DNA of 35,131 bases from the NCBI GenBank assembly GCA_964556565.1, contig CAZKWF010000017.1, positions 1 to 35,131 on the forward strand. The letters are read 5' to 3'. The DNA comes from SOJZ01 sp964556565. GTDB taxonomy: Archaea > Thermoproteota > Bathyarchaeia > Bathyarchaeales > Bathyarchaeaceae. Each line of letters begins with the position of its first letter. Position 1 is the first letter of the stretch. Shown here one piece after another: positions 21,441 to 29,500 of this stretch. A program made the translations under genes and the position numbers. Under the pieces are notes generated by a model. That model made no database searches. It saw only the letters and a program-made list of their open reading frames with translations, and was not told the DNA's origin.

Positions 21441-23822
21441 TCACGGCGACTTTGAGGACAAGGACGCTTCATGTGTGATTAGCCTCTGATCCTCGGTTAG
21501 TCGTTCAAAGATACTTTCAACGAGTTCTTCCCCACGTGTAAGTCTACCTACTTCATGATGGCTGCCATTTGTCATTGATGCGATTTTTTGGGTTACTGTG
21601 AACCCGTAGGTTTCTCTTCCATAGAAGTGTGGGTTTGTGTTCACAACGACTGTGTAAATTCTTTCTCTACTAATCATTTTGGAAACCGCCATCACATCTC
21701 TTACAGCCAAATCTTCGTACTCTCTGATTGCAATGCTTACCGCGTCGAATGTACGAATCATGCCAGTTTCTAAGCTTTTTTGAAGTGGAACATTGGCGCT
21801 TCCATCGGTTATAATGACCATAACTGGTATCGTTGACCTGTCTCTCCGTTTAGCTTCTTTCAGAACCTCCCACGCCTTTAACATTCCGGCAGCCAATGGC
21901 GTAAAACCACTGACCCGAAGTCCTAACAGTTTGTTTGCGACAACTCTCAGATTGGTTATAGGGTGTTGAACAATGATTGCTCCAGTTTCTTTGAGAGCTA
22001 CAATTCCTACTTTGTCTCTATATCGATATGCATCTTTGTGTAGCTTTAATATGGCCTCTTTCACTTCTTTGATGCTGAACAACATTGATCCACTTAGGTC
22101 AATGATAAACACCATGGTCATAGGAGCCTTGTAGAGTCTTACCTTCTCACGAACATCTTCCATACATATTCTAAGTGCAGTTTCAAGAGGTCTCTCCCTC
22201 TGCTTCTGTTTCCTAGCTGCTGCCCTGATTGTAGCAGGCAAATGTACGTCTTTTGGTCTGCCCTGGGGAAGTCCCCATCCAAATGATCGCCCTCGATGAA
22301 GTGTGGTTACCGTTGGCGCCCTTTTCCCTGCAGAGCTGCTGACTCTCTTGGCGGCTCTCTTCATTTTGAAGAGTAGTCTAAAGGGCGCTAGAATGCCTCC
22401 TTTTATCCTTGTAAGTAGAGAGATACCTTCTGCCAATTGCGGTGGCCTTAGTGCAGAACTAACTGTAGGTATCGCCTTTATCTCGCCTTTTTCAGGTACT
22501 GGCTCCTTGAAGGTTTTTCCTCTTAACTTGTCGGATCCTTTGGTGACGCCCTCTGTAACAGGCGCGTCTTTCGGACCTTTTTTTAGTCTTTTTCCAAATC
22601 CAAAAACTGGGCTGAGCCTACTTAGGAACGCAAATATTCGTGCACGAATCTTACTTCGGGTTTTTTCCACGGCAGCTTCTTCTTTTTCACTTGCCTCATC
22701 TTTGGCCCATATCATGGTTCGCCCTTTCGGCTTCTTTCGCCTTTCTCCTTCTTCAGTTTCAGACGATTTGGTCTCCTCTAAATATCTGACCTCCTTAACC
22801 CTTGCCATGAAAACCTTTGAGATTTCTTCTGGAGTAGCTGGCTCTAGGAACCCACTCTCTCTTGTTCTGTGGCTTAAGGCGAGTTCACAAGCTACGAGAA
22901 CATCATCTTGTGTGGCCTTCATCCTGTTTTCAAATGCAGCAAGTGTGCGTGCGGCCTTGTTGATTACGATGTCGGGTCTCATTCCGTCCACTTTTAGATC
23001 CAAGCATGTTTGGCATATAGCTTCAAGAAGGCCTTCTGGTGTTTCGACCTTTGGAAGAGTTTTTCTTGCTCGAATTATTTTATCTCTTAAATCTTCTTGA
23101 ACCGTCCTGTATTTTTCATGGAATCTTTCAGAATTTTCTTCGAACTCGATGTTTCTTTTTACTATTTCCATTCTGTCCTTGACTGAAGAGATTTTTTCGA
23201 CACCTACTGATAATGGAAAACGGTCGAGGAGTTGAGGTCGAAGCTCGCCTTCTTCCGGGTTCATTGTTCCGATGAATATGAAGCGTGAGGGGTGACTCAC
23301 GGATATTCCTTCTCTTTCAACAACATTCCAGCCTGTTGCTGCGGCGTCCAATAGGTCGTCTGCTATGTGATCTGGTAGCAGATTGATTTCGTCTACATAA
23401 AGGATGTTTTGATTTGCTTCTGCGAGGATACCAGGTTCTAGGGCTTCTACTCCCAGTTTGATGGCTTTTTCTACGTCTAGACTTCCAATAACTCTGTCTT
23501 CGGTGGCTCCAAGTGGAAGATTGACAACCATCATATCTTTTTCTTGGATTGACAAATTCTGTTTTTTGTGGTAGCGTTTGCTGCATTTGTAGCACATGTT
23601 GGATGGGTCGCGTGGATTGCAGTTGAATGGGCAGTTCTTGACTGTTTCTATTTTCGGTAAGATATTGGTTAATCCTCGCACAACTGTTGTTTTTCCCGAA
23701 CCCTTGGGTCCTCGAATTAAGATCCCTCCGATTTTTGAGTTGATGGCGTTGATGATAATAGCTAGTTTTAGTTTGTCTAAGGCAACTATAGCTGAGAAAG
23801 GATACACTATCCTCCTTTGCAT
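21441..23822 (-). CDS. fused ChlI/ChlD-type chelatase: AAA+ ATPase with C-terminal VWA domain
   Basis: A protein of about 793 residues. The N-terminal AAA+ part resembles Mg-chelatase I: GPKGSGKTT (about 38-46) is Walker A, ILYVDEINLL Walker B, and IGTMNPEEGELRPQLLDRF the sensor and arginine-finger region. An insert with CPFNC and CYKC probably binds metal. A basic, low-conservation linker (about 350-540) leads to a VWA domain with DLSGSM (from about 575), SGFTPL and ITDGS, the MIDAS residues. The start is the ATG at 23822, preceded by GAGGG; a frame extension to 23843 adds seven residues. Such fusions serve metal insertion into tetrapyrroles (with a ChlH/CobN partner) or other protein remodelling; no partner is in the window. 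Confidence 0.85.
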   Translation of the reverse strand: MQRRIVYPFSAIVALDKLKLAIIINAINSKIGGILIRGPKGSGKTTVVRGLTNILPKIETVKNCPFNCNPRDPSNMCYKCSKRYHKKQNLSIQEKDMMVVNLPLGATEDRVIGSLDVEKAIKLGVEALEPGILAEANQNILYVDEINLLPDHIADDLLDAAATGWNVVEREGISVSHPSRFIFIGTMNPEEGELRPQLLDRFPLSVGVEKISSVKDRMEIVKRNIEFEENSERFHEKYRTVQEDLRDKIIRARKTLPKVETPEGLLEAICQTCLDLKVDGMRPDIVINKAARTLAAFENRMKATQDDVLVACELALSHRTRESGFLEPATPEEISKVFMARVKEVRYLEETKSSETEEGERRKKPKGRTMIWAKDEASEKEEAAVEKTRSKIRARIFAFLSRLSPVFGFGKRLKKGPKDAPVTEGVTKGSDKLRGKTFKEPVPEKGEIKAIPTVSSALRPPQLAEGISLLTRIKGGILAPFRLLFKMKRAAKRVSSSAGKRAPTVTTLHRGRSFGWGLPQGRPKDVHLPATIRAAARKQKQRERPLETALRICMEDVREKVRLYKAPMTMVFIIDLSGSMLFSIKEVKEAILKLHKDAYRYRDKVGIVALKETGAIIVQHPITNLRVVANKLLGLRVSGFTPLAAGMLKAWEVLKEAKRRDRSTIPVMVIITDGSANVPLQKSLETGMIRTFDAVSIAIREYEDLAVRDVMAVSKMISRERIYTVVVNTNPHFYGRETYGFTVTQKIASMTNGSHHEVGRLTRGEELVESIFERLTEDQRLITHEASLSSKSP

Positions 23823-23954
23823 GCAACAGACCCTCATTATCATAGATTAACAGAGGATAATATATGAATATGACGTTGCCTCTTTTCTGTATTGAATTTG
23901 TGTTAGATCTTTTACTTTAGCTTGCTTGCGGCTGTTTGTTAAATTCTTTGTATT

Positions 23955-24021
23955 ATTCTCTCTCTTTATAGACCCCCTACCTAGGGGGGAGGGCTGTGGG
24001 TTGTGTCAAAGTTGTTTTTGG
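23955..24021 (-). repeat. dispersed repeat, copy B
   Basis: On the minus strand this reads CCAAAAACAACTTTGACA (24021-24004), a variable spacer, CCCCCCTAGGTAGGGGG, then TCTATAAAGAGAGAGAAT (to 23955). The 18-base left block, the 17-base core and the 13-base AAAGAGAGAGAAT block are identical to copy A; only the spacer, one extra G and one base after TCTA differ. It points toward the chelatase gene, whose ATG is about 133 bases further on, the same relative placement as copy A to korA. Confidence 0.8.
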
Positions 24022-24084
24022 ATTGACCTTCTTCTTTCTTCTTCCATAGTTCATTTAGGATAGTTTTCTGGTAGAATTTCGAAG

Positions 24085-24233
24085 GCAACATAATCCTTGA
24101 CAACTTCATTCTAGTGTGTGGGTGGGAAGCGTAGAGTGAGAGGAAATTACGCTTGCCACTTTATTATGTTGCAGCGGTTCTTCGCCCACACCGACGTAGT
24201 GTAGAAGATACTTCTATAAAAATCTTCTAACAC
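24085..24233. ncRNA. candidate structured RNA or DNA element upstream of purF
   Basis: Four complementary pairs occur in 149 bases: GCAACATAAT (24085-24094) with ATTATGTTGC (24163-24172), 10 bp perfect; GTGTGGG (24116-24122) with CCCACAC (24185-24191), 7 bp; GTGGgAAGCGTA (24122-24133) with TACGCTTgCCAC (24148-24159), 11 bp around a G-G mismatch; and GTGTAGAAGAT (24199-24209) with ATCTTCTAACAC (24222-24233), 11 bp with one bulge. The first two pairs cross, so together they would make a pseudoknot, or they are alternatives. The strand is undetermined. It lies about 230 bases upstream of the purF TATA box, so it is not in the purF leader. Confidence 0.4.
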
Positions 24234-24466
24234 ATCAGTGTTGGATATTCTTTACATGTCTACACACGATTCATCCTAATAGTGAGCAGAGAAAAGAGAA
24301 TTTCAGCGTCTATACGAGTAATTGCATCAATTTGTTTAGGCTGTTGATTTCTATCGCGTCGATTCCACCACCAACAAGTAGCCTATTTTAAATGAAAGAG
24401 TTTAGGCGATGTACAGTCACTGTCGCCATCGGGTACTCGCACGTCTACAATTTTTTGTCAAAAATC

Positions 24467-24474
24467 TATAAATA
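24467..24474 (+). promoter_or_regulatory. TATA box for the purF operon
   Basis: TATAAATA is centred about 27 bases before the purF ATG (24497), so transcription should start at the ATG and the mRNA should be leaderless. No Shine-Dalgarno is seen before the ATG, which agrees. Confidence 0.65.
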
Positions 24475-24496
24475 ATTTCCAGATATAACATGGTTT

Positions 24497-25993
24497 ATGC
24501 TAAATTCTTTGAGAGAGGCTTGCGGAGTTTTCAGTGCGTACGATTTTGAAGGTGGTCCGGTGTTCCCCTGCATCTATTGGGGGTTGAGAGCGCAGAACCA
24601 TCGAGGCCATCAATCGCATGGTTTTGTTACATTTAACGGGTCATTCCATGCGTGTCGGAGTTTGGATCTAGTCCCGAAAATAAAGAGAAAAGACATTCAA
24701 GACTGGCTCAATAAATTGCCAGGGAACGTGGGTATTGGAAGCGTAAGGTACACAACTTCAGGCGGAACCAGTGAAGAATCATTAAAAAAGGGTATTCAAC
24801 CAGTTCTGGCGGAAACGGAAAAAGTGAAAGTTGCAGTAACCTTCAACGGTAACATCGTCAATAATTCTCGGTTGAAAAGAAGAATTAGAGAAAGGTTCCC
24901 AAGTTTTTCTTATGAATGCGACGCGGAACTGATTTGCAGAAAACTGCTCATAGAACTCATGGAAACTCATGATCTCACTTCATCTATCACAGCGTGCATG
25001 AAAGAAGTAGAAGGCGCTTTCTCAGTGACAGGGATCACTCAGAACGGAGAACTATTCGTTTTCAAAGATCCTTATGGGATAAGACCGCTTTGTTGTGGTC
25101 ACAGCGAAAAAAGCAAGCTATATGCAGCATCCTCAGAGACTGTCGGCTTGGATATTAATGGCTTTGAGTATGATTTCGAAGTAAAACCTGGAGAACTTGT
25201 GACCCTGTCAAAAGATGGATTCATGCGAAAGCAACTTATCCCTTGCAAGAGGAGCGCACTTTGCAGTTTTGAGTTCGCCTATTTCGCAAGACCAGACTCA
25301 AGGTTAGGAGACAAATACGTTTATGAGGTAAGAGAAGAATTTGGGAAAAATCTGGGCAAAGAATACCCCGAAATAACAAGGAGCGCCGACATGATCCTGT
25401 CAATACCCGAAACTGCAAATGACGCTGCATACGGACTCCATGAAGAAACAGGCATAAGATGGGAGCAAGCCACAAGAAGACACCGATACGTAACCGAGCG
25501 CGCATTCATTCTGCTGCCTCGAGAACGACAGACAACAATCAACAGAAAAATCAATATCCTTGATCGCAAACTCCGCGGGAAGACGATTATAGTGATCGAA
25601 GACAGCATAGTCAGAGGCGACACAACAAAAGTGGTAATACAAAAACTACGTAGCAAAGGAGCAAAGAGAGTTCACATGTTCATCACATTTCCCAGAATAA
25701 TAAGCCCTTGTTTCTACGGGATCGCGATGGCCACCTACGGTGAATTGATTGGATCTAAACATAAGCCTGAGGAAATAGCCAAGATAATTGGTGCGGACAG
25801 CGTGAACTATCAGTCATTAGATAATTTCACCAAAGCTACTGGTTTGAAGAAGGACGAATTGTGTCGAGGATGCGTCACTGGGGAATATCCCACTCCACTG
25901 GCTCAAAAAATAGCAAATGAAATGAAAGAAAGATTTGAAAGAGGAGAGAAAGAAATAGGAAGAATATATGAAATTGCAAGCGGTATTGAATGA
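24497..25993 (+). CDS. purF: amidophosphoribosyltransferase (PurF), somewhat divergent
   Basis: A 498-residue enzyme for the first purine step, PRPP plus glutamine to phosphoribosylamine. The N-terminal glutaminase domain begins REACGVF, so Cys9 is the nucleophile after a short propeptide; RGHQSHGF, IGSVRYTTSGG and TFNGNIVN follow. The C-terminal phosphoribosyltransferase domain has the PRPP motif VIEDSIVRGDTT (366-377). Cys256, Cys405, Cys456 and Cys459 match the four [4Fe-4S] ligands of Bacillus-type PurF. The flexible PRPP loop, usually KNRYVGRTFI, reads RHRYVTERAFI, an unusual change. It is the first gene of a five-gene run; purD follows after 48 bases. A PurF paralogue with altered substrate cannot be excluded. 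Confidence 0.88.
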   Translation: MLNSLREACGVFSAYDFEGGPVFPCIYWGLRAQNHRGHQSHGFVTFNGSFHACRSLDLVPKIKRKDIQDWLNKLPGNVGIGSVRYTTSGGTSEESLKKGIQPVLAETEKVKVAVTFNGNIVNNSRLKRRIRERFPSFSYECDAELICRKLLIELMETHDLTSSITACMKEVEGAFSVTGITQNGELFVFKDPYGIRPLCCGHSEKSKLYAASSETVGLDINGFEYDFEVKPGELVTLSKDGFMRKQLIPCKRSALCSFEFAYFARPDSRLGDKYVYEVREEFGKNLGKEYPEITRSADMILSIPETANDAAYGLHEETGIRWEQATRRHRYVTERAFILLPRERQTTINRKINILDRKLRGKTIIVIEDSIVRGDTTKVVIQKLRSKGAKRVHMFITFPRIISPCFYGIAMATYGELIGSKHKPEEIAKIIGADSVNYQSLDNFTKATGLKKDELCRGCVTGEYPTPLAQKIANEMKERFERGEKEIGRIYEIASGIE

Positions 25994-26041
25994 ACGGAAA
26001 ATAACTATAATTTCGTTTTTGATGTTCTCGGATGGGGTCTG

Positions 26042-27454
26042 ATGGAAAGAGTCGGCATCCTAGTTGTCTGCTACGGTTCAAGAGGAGTTGCAATGGTGGA
26101 TACTTTTTGCCGTAGTGAAAAATACAGCGCTGAAGTTTATGTAGTAGACAAACAGAGAAACCCTTTCAATGTGGAGGAGGCAAAAGAACATGTTGTCATC
26201 TCCGATCTTGACGAAAGAAAAATCTGCAAGTTTGCCGAAAAACACGAAAGAAATATTGATTTTGGAATCATTGGACCTGAAAAACCTATAATCAACGGTA
26301 TTAGAAACATCATTGAAGAAAAAACCAATATACCTATAATATGTCCAACAAAAGAATACGCGATTGAAGGAAGCAAAGTTACACAACGACATTTGTTTCA
26401 GGAGGTGGTGCCAGAAACAAACCCTGTTTTCAAGGTATTCGCTCCAAAAGATTACAGCAGTGTAGATCATGTTAAAAGAGAGGTTTACGCGTGGCTAGAT
26501 GAGCTTAATGACCAAGTTGCCGTGAAGCCTGACAGTCCTGCTGCTGGAAAAGGCGTTGGTGTCTGGGGCGACCATTTTAGCACACGTGAACAATTGTTTG
26601 AACATTTTCTATCCAACTACGCGCACGGTCCGGTAATAATAGAGGAAAAACTTGAGGGAGAAGAATCCAGCTTTCAAGCCTTCTGCGACGGAAAACATTT
26701 AGTGCCGGTCCCAGACACGCGTGACTACAAGAGAGCATTCGACGGCGACAAGGGTCCCAACACGGGCGGAATGGGCTCCTATAAAGATGTAGGCGACTGG
26801 CCGCCATTTATGACCTCAAGTGACAAAATGAAAGAAATTGAAATCATGAATAGTATTTTCAAAAAGCTGAGAGGGAAAGCGAGTAACCCTGATTTGCGTG
26901 GTGTGCCCTTTTATGATGCTTTTATTCACACGAAGAAAGGGCCAAAGATTTTAGAAAACAACAGCAGGTCTGGTGACCCAGAAATACAGAATATCTTGCC
27001 AATTTTGAAGGATGATTTTGTTGACGTATGTTTCAGAATAATCGACGGAAATTTAACGCGAATTGAAATCGAAGAAAAGGCAACCGTCGTAACGTATAAA
27101 GCACCACCAGCCTATGGCGGATTTAAGGACGTTTTTCCTCAGCGTGTAGATTGGAGCGATGTTAATAGGCCAATAGATTTGAGTGCAGCACATAAGTTGA
27201 GTAGAAAGTGGGGCGACAGGGTCAGAATCTACCCAGGATCAATGGAATTGAGAAATGAACAGACCTATGCACTCAAATCAAGAACCGTGTGTGTAGTGGG
27301 CATCGCAGATGACATCGAAAGTGCAAGACAGATCTCGTTAGATGGCATCAAGGCCATAAAAGGCGGATCACTATGGTACAGAACAGACATAGCTTCAAAA
27401 GAACACATAGCAAAAAGCGTAAACCACATGAAAATGCTGAGGGCTCTGGAATGA
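26042..27454 (+). CDS. purD: phosphoribosylamine-glycine ligase (PurD)
   Basis: A 470-residue ATP-grasp enzyme that joins phosphoribosylamine, the PurF product, to glycine. The N-terminus VGILVVCYGSRGVAMVDTF corresponds to the glycine-rich start of PurD, with GSRGVA in place of the usual GGREHA. VAVKPDSPAAGKGVGVW is the ATP-grasp lysine strand, IIEEKLEGEESSFQAFCDGK the next, DYKRAFDGDKGPNTGGMGSY the diagnostic PurD motif and ENNSRSGDPEIQNILP the metal-binding ENxRxGDPE motif. It is longer than the usual 430 residues. Its stop overlaps the start of the HAD gene (ATGA). The order purF-purD matches sequential pathway steps. Confidence 0.93.
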   Translation: MERVGILVVCYGSRGVAMVDTFCRSEKYSAEVYVVDKQRNPFNVEEAKEHVVISDLDERKICKFAEKHERNIDFGIIGPEKPIINGIRNIIEEKTNIPIICPTKEYAIEGSKVTQRHLFQEVVPETNPVFKVFAPKDYSSVDHVKREVYAWLDELNDQVAVKPDSPAAGKGVGVWGDHFSTREQLFEHFLSNYAHGPVIIEEKLEGEESSFQAFCDGKHLVPVPDTRDYKRAFDGDKGPNTGGMGSYKDVGDWPPFMTSSDKMKEIEIMNSIFKKLRGKASNPDLRGVPFYDAFIHTKKGPKILENNSRSGDPEIQNILPILKDDFVDVCFRIIDGNLTRIEIEEKATVVTYKAPPAYGGFKDVFPQRVDWSDVNRPIDLSAAHKLSRKWGDRVRIYPGSMELRNEQTYALKSRTVCVVGIADDIESARQISLDGIKAIKGGSLWYRTDIASKEHIAKSVNHMKMLRALE

Positions 27455-28581
27455 ACATAAAAGCGTTACAAAAACGGCGGGCAACCCCACTAAGAAAAGG
27501 ACAAAAGAAGCTGTTCATCACAGACTGTGAGGGCCCAATATCAAAGAACGACAATGCCTACGAACTCACAGAACATTTCATTCCAGATGGCGACACGTTT
27601 TATGCTTTAATTAGCAAGTATGACGATGTTCAAGCCGACGTTATTAAGAGACCGGGGTACAAAGCCGGCGACACCTTAAAGCTTATACTACCTTTTCTTA
27701 GGGCACATGGAGCAACGAACAAAAAAATAAAGGAATTCTCTGCAGAACATATTCTACTAGTCCCAAGTGCCAAAGATACGTTACGGTTCGTCCAAAGTAT
27801 CATGTCTTCATTTATTGTCAGCACCAGTTACGAACAGTACACACGTGCCTTGTGCAGTTTGGTGGATTTTCCCTACGAGTGCGTATACTGCACCGAGTTA
27901 AACATCGACAAATACCAAATTGATACAAGAGAAATTGAAAAATTGAAGCAACTCAGAAAAGAAATCACAAAGATGCCCATGATACACATCCCAGAAAATG
28001 CCAGTTCCCTTGGCGACTTGTCTGTGAGAGACCAAGAAACTATCAGAAGGCTAGACGAAATATTTTGGGAAGAAATTTCTGTGATGAAGTGTGGCAGAAT
28101 GCTGAAGGAAGTAAATTCGATCGGAGGATTTGAAAAAGCTGACGCTATTCGAGATATCGAAAGAAAAACGGATGGCAGCCTCCTCAACGCGATGTACATT
28201 GGAGATAGTATAACAGATGTTCAATCGTTTCGGTTAGTTAGAGAAAATCGTGGGTTAACTATTTCTTTTAATGGTAACAGCTACGCCATAAGAGAAGCTG
28301 AGGTTGCGGTTCTTTCGGATAACACGCTTGTGACATCTGTTCTTGCAGACGTTTTCAACCGTTTAGGCAAAGATTGCGTCATTGAACTGGTTGAAGAATG
28401 GAGTTATTCCGCATTGCAGAGATACTGTACGCCTGCATTGGGAAATCGCATGTTTGAATTGTACCCCAGAACCCTTCCCAAAGTTGAAATAGTAACGTTC
28501 AGCAACAAAGAAAGACTAGTGAAGGAAAGCACCGCCTTCAGAAAGACCGTTAGAGGAGAGGCCGTAGGAGCATTAGGATAG
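27451..28581 (+). CDS. HAD-superfamily protein, EhaR-like (COG4030-type)
   Basis: A protein of 376 residues from the ATG that overlaps the purD stop (ATGA); a frame extension to 27373 would lie inside purD and is unlikely. LFITDCEGPISKND near residue 20 is HAD motif I with the second aspartate replaced by Glu (DxE), and YIGDSITDVQSF near residue 250 is motif IV, so it is probably a phosphohydrolase or phosphotransferase. Close relatives in methanogens are annotated energy-converting hydrogenase A subunit R because of gene position there, but no hydrogenase gene is in this window. Placement between purD and ftr suggests a phosphorylated metabolite of purine, PRPP or pterin metabolism; the substrate is unknown. 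Confidence 0.75.
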   Translation: MNIKALQKRRATPLRKGQKKLFITDCEGPISKNDNAYELTEHFIPDGDTFYALISKYDDVQADVIKRPGYKAGDTLKLILPFLRAHGATNKKIKEFSAEHILLVPSAKDTLRFVQSIMSSFIVSTSYEQYTRALCSLVDFPYECVYCTELNIDKYQIDTREIEKLKQLRKEITKMPMIHIPENASSLGDLSVRDQETIRRLDEIFWEEISVMKCGRMLKEVNSIGGFEKADAIRDIERKTDGSLLNAMYIGDSITDVQSFRLVRENRGLTISFNGNSYAIREAEVAVLSDNTLVTSVLADVFNRLGKDCVIELVEEWSYSALQRYCTPALGNRMFELYPRTLPKVEIVTFSNKERLVKESTAFRKTVRGEAVGALG

Positions 28582-28594
28582 ATAAGGTGATTTT

Positions 28595-29500
28595 ATGCAG
28601 GCTGAGGTGGAAGATACCTACGCAGAGGCTTTTGAGGGACTTTATTCACGGATTATGATCACCGCAGACGACGAAGAAATATTAAGAAATGCATCAGAAG
28701 ACGTTACAGCCACACCCTCAATAGTCATCGGCAGAATTGAGGGAGGAATCGAGAAATGGTTAAGCCGAAAAGAAACACCAGACGGACGTATGGGCGCGAT
28801 TATACAGTTTTGGGGAAAAATCGACGAAAGAAAACCCCTCGCTGATTCAGTTAAAAAGTTTGAGGTGGAAATGTCATACAGGATACGCCAGGACGTACTT
28901 GTCAAACCCTTCACCACCATCTTTGATGCATTTCCTAGTCCACAAGGGAAAATCGACACTATGAAAAGGATAGGTCACTGTGGAGACGGTTTCGAGTGGG
29001 AGGAAAAACGTTATGGACGTGACATGGTTACGGTTCCTCTTATGGTGCCAGACTTCCACATAGAGCGTTATCTGGGGTATGGACGAGGAGTAATGGGTGG
29101 CAATTTCTGGTACATGTGCAAAACTAGGGAGGCTGTGATGGAGGCGGGGAGGAAGGCGCTGAAGGCCATAGGAGGAGTGGAAGGAGCCATAACCCCCTTC
29201 AACATCTGTTCGGCTGGTTCTAAACCTGAAACCAAATTTCCATGGATAGGCCCAACCACCAATCATCCCTATTGCTCAACGCTTAAGAAAAAGTTAGGAA
29301 ATGAGTCAAAAGTTCCAGAAGGCGTCAACTACATTCCAGAAATTGTAATTAATGGTATATCCATTGACGCAGTGAAAGAAGCGATGCGAGTGGGCATCAG
29401 TGCTGCTAAAGACATGAATGGCGTGTTAAGAATTTCTGCTGGCAATTATGGAGGGAAACTGGGAAAGTATAAGATACGTCTTCGCGAGTTGTTTCCATGA
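28595..29500 (+). CDS. ftr: formylmethanofuran:tetrahydromethanopterin formyltransferase (Ftr)
   Basis: A 301-residue cytosolic enzyme that moves the formyl group between methanofuran and tetrahydromethanopterin, a step of the archaeal C1 (Wood-Ljungdahl or methanogenic) branch. The N-terminus VEDTYAEAFEGLYSRIMITA matches Ftr, as do TPSIVIGRIEGGIE, RIGHCGDGFEWEE, VPLMVPDFHIERYLGYGRGV and the C-terminal ISAGNYGGKLGKYKI. Length is the family norm (about 297). AAGGTGATTTT precedes the ATG. The stop overlaps the next start (ATGA). Its presence predicts methanofuran and tetrahydromethanopterin in the organism. Location in a purine operon, not beside other C1 genes, is unusual. Confidence 0.95.
   Translation: MQAEVEDTYAEAFEGLYSRIMITADDEEILRNASEDVTATPSIVIGRIEGGIEKWLSRKETPDGRMGAIIQFWGKIDERKPLADSVKKFEVEMSYRIRQDVLVKPFTTIFDAFPSPQGKIDTMKRIGHCGDGFEWEEKRYGRDMVTVPLMVPDFHIERYLGYGRGVMGGNFWYMCKTREAVMEAGRKALKAIGGVEGAITPFNICSAGSKPETKFPWIGPTTNHPYCSTLKKKLGNESKVPEGVNYIPEIVINGISIDAVKEAMRVGISAAKDMNGVLRISAGNYGGKLGKYKIRLRELFP

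Larger units (their letters stand above)
23823..24496. other. divergent intergenic region between the chelatase and purF
   Basis: No protein-coding frame is convincing in these 674 bases. From left to right it holds the chelatase 5' region, repeat copy B (23955-24021), a stem-rich stretch (24085-24233) and the purF TATA box (24467-24474). The 230 bases between 24234 and 24466 show no clear structure. Confidence 0.6.

Noticed and set aside
27373..27450. Longer start for the HAD protein at 27373
   Set aside because: It lies inside purD; the ATG overlapping the purD stop (ATGA) is the normal coupling arrangement and precedes the conserved HAD motif suitably.
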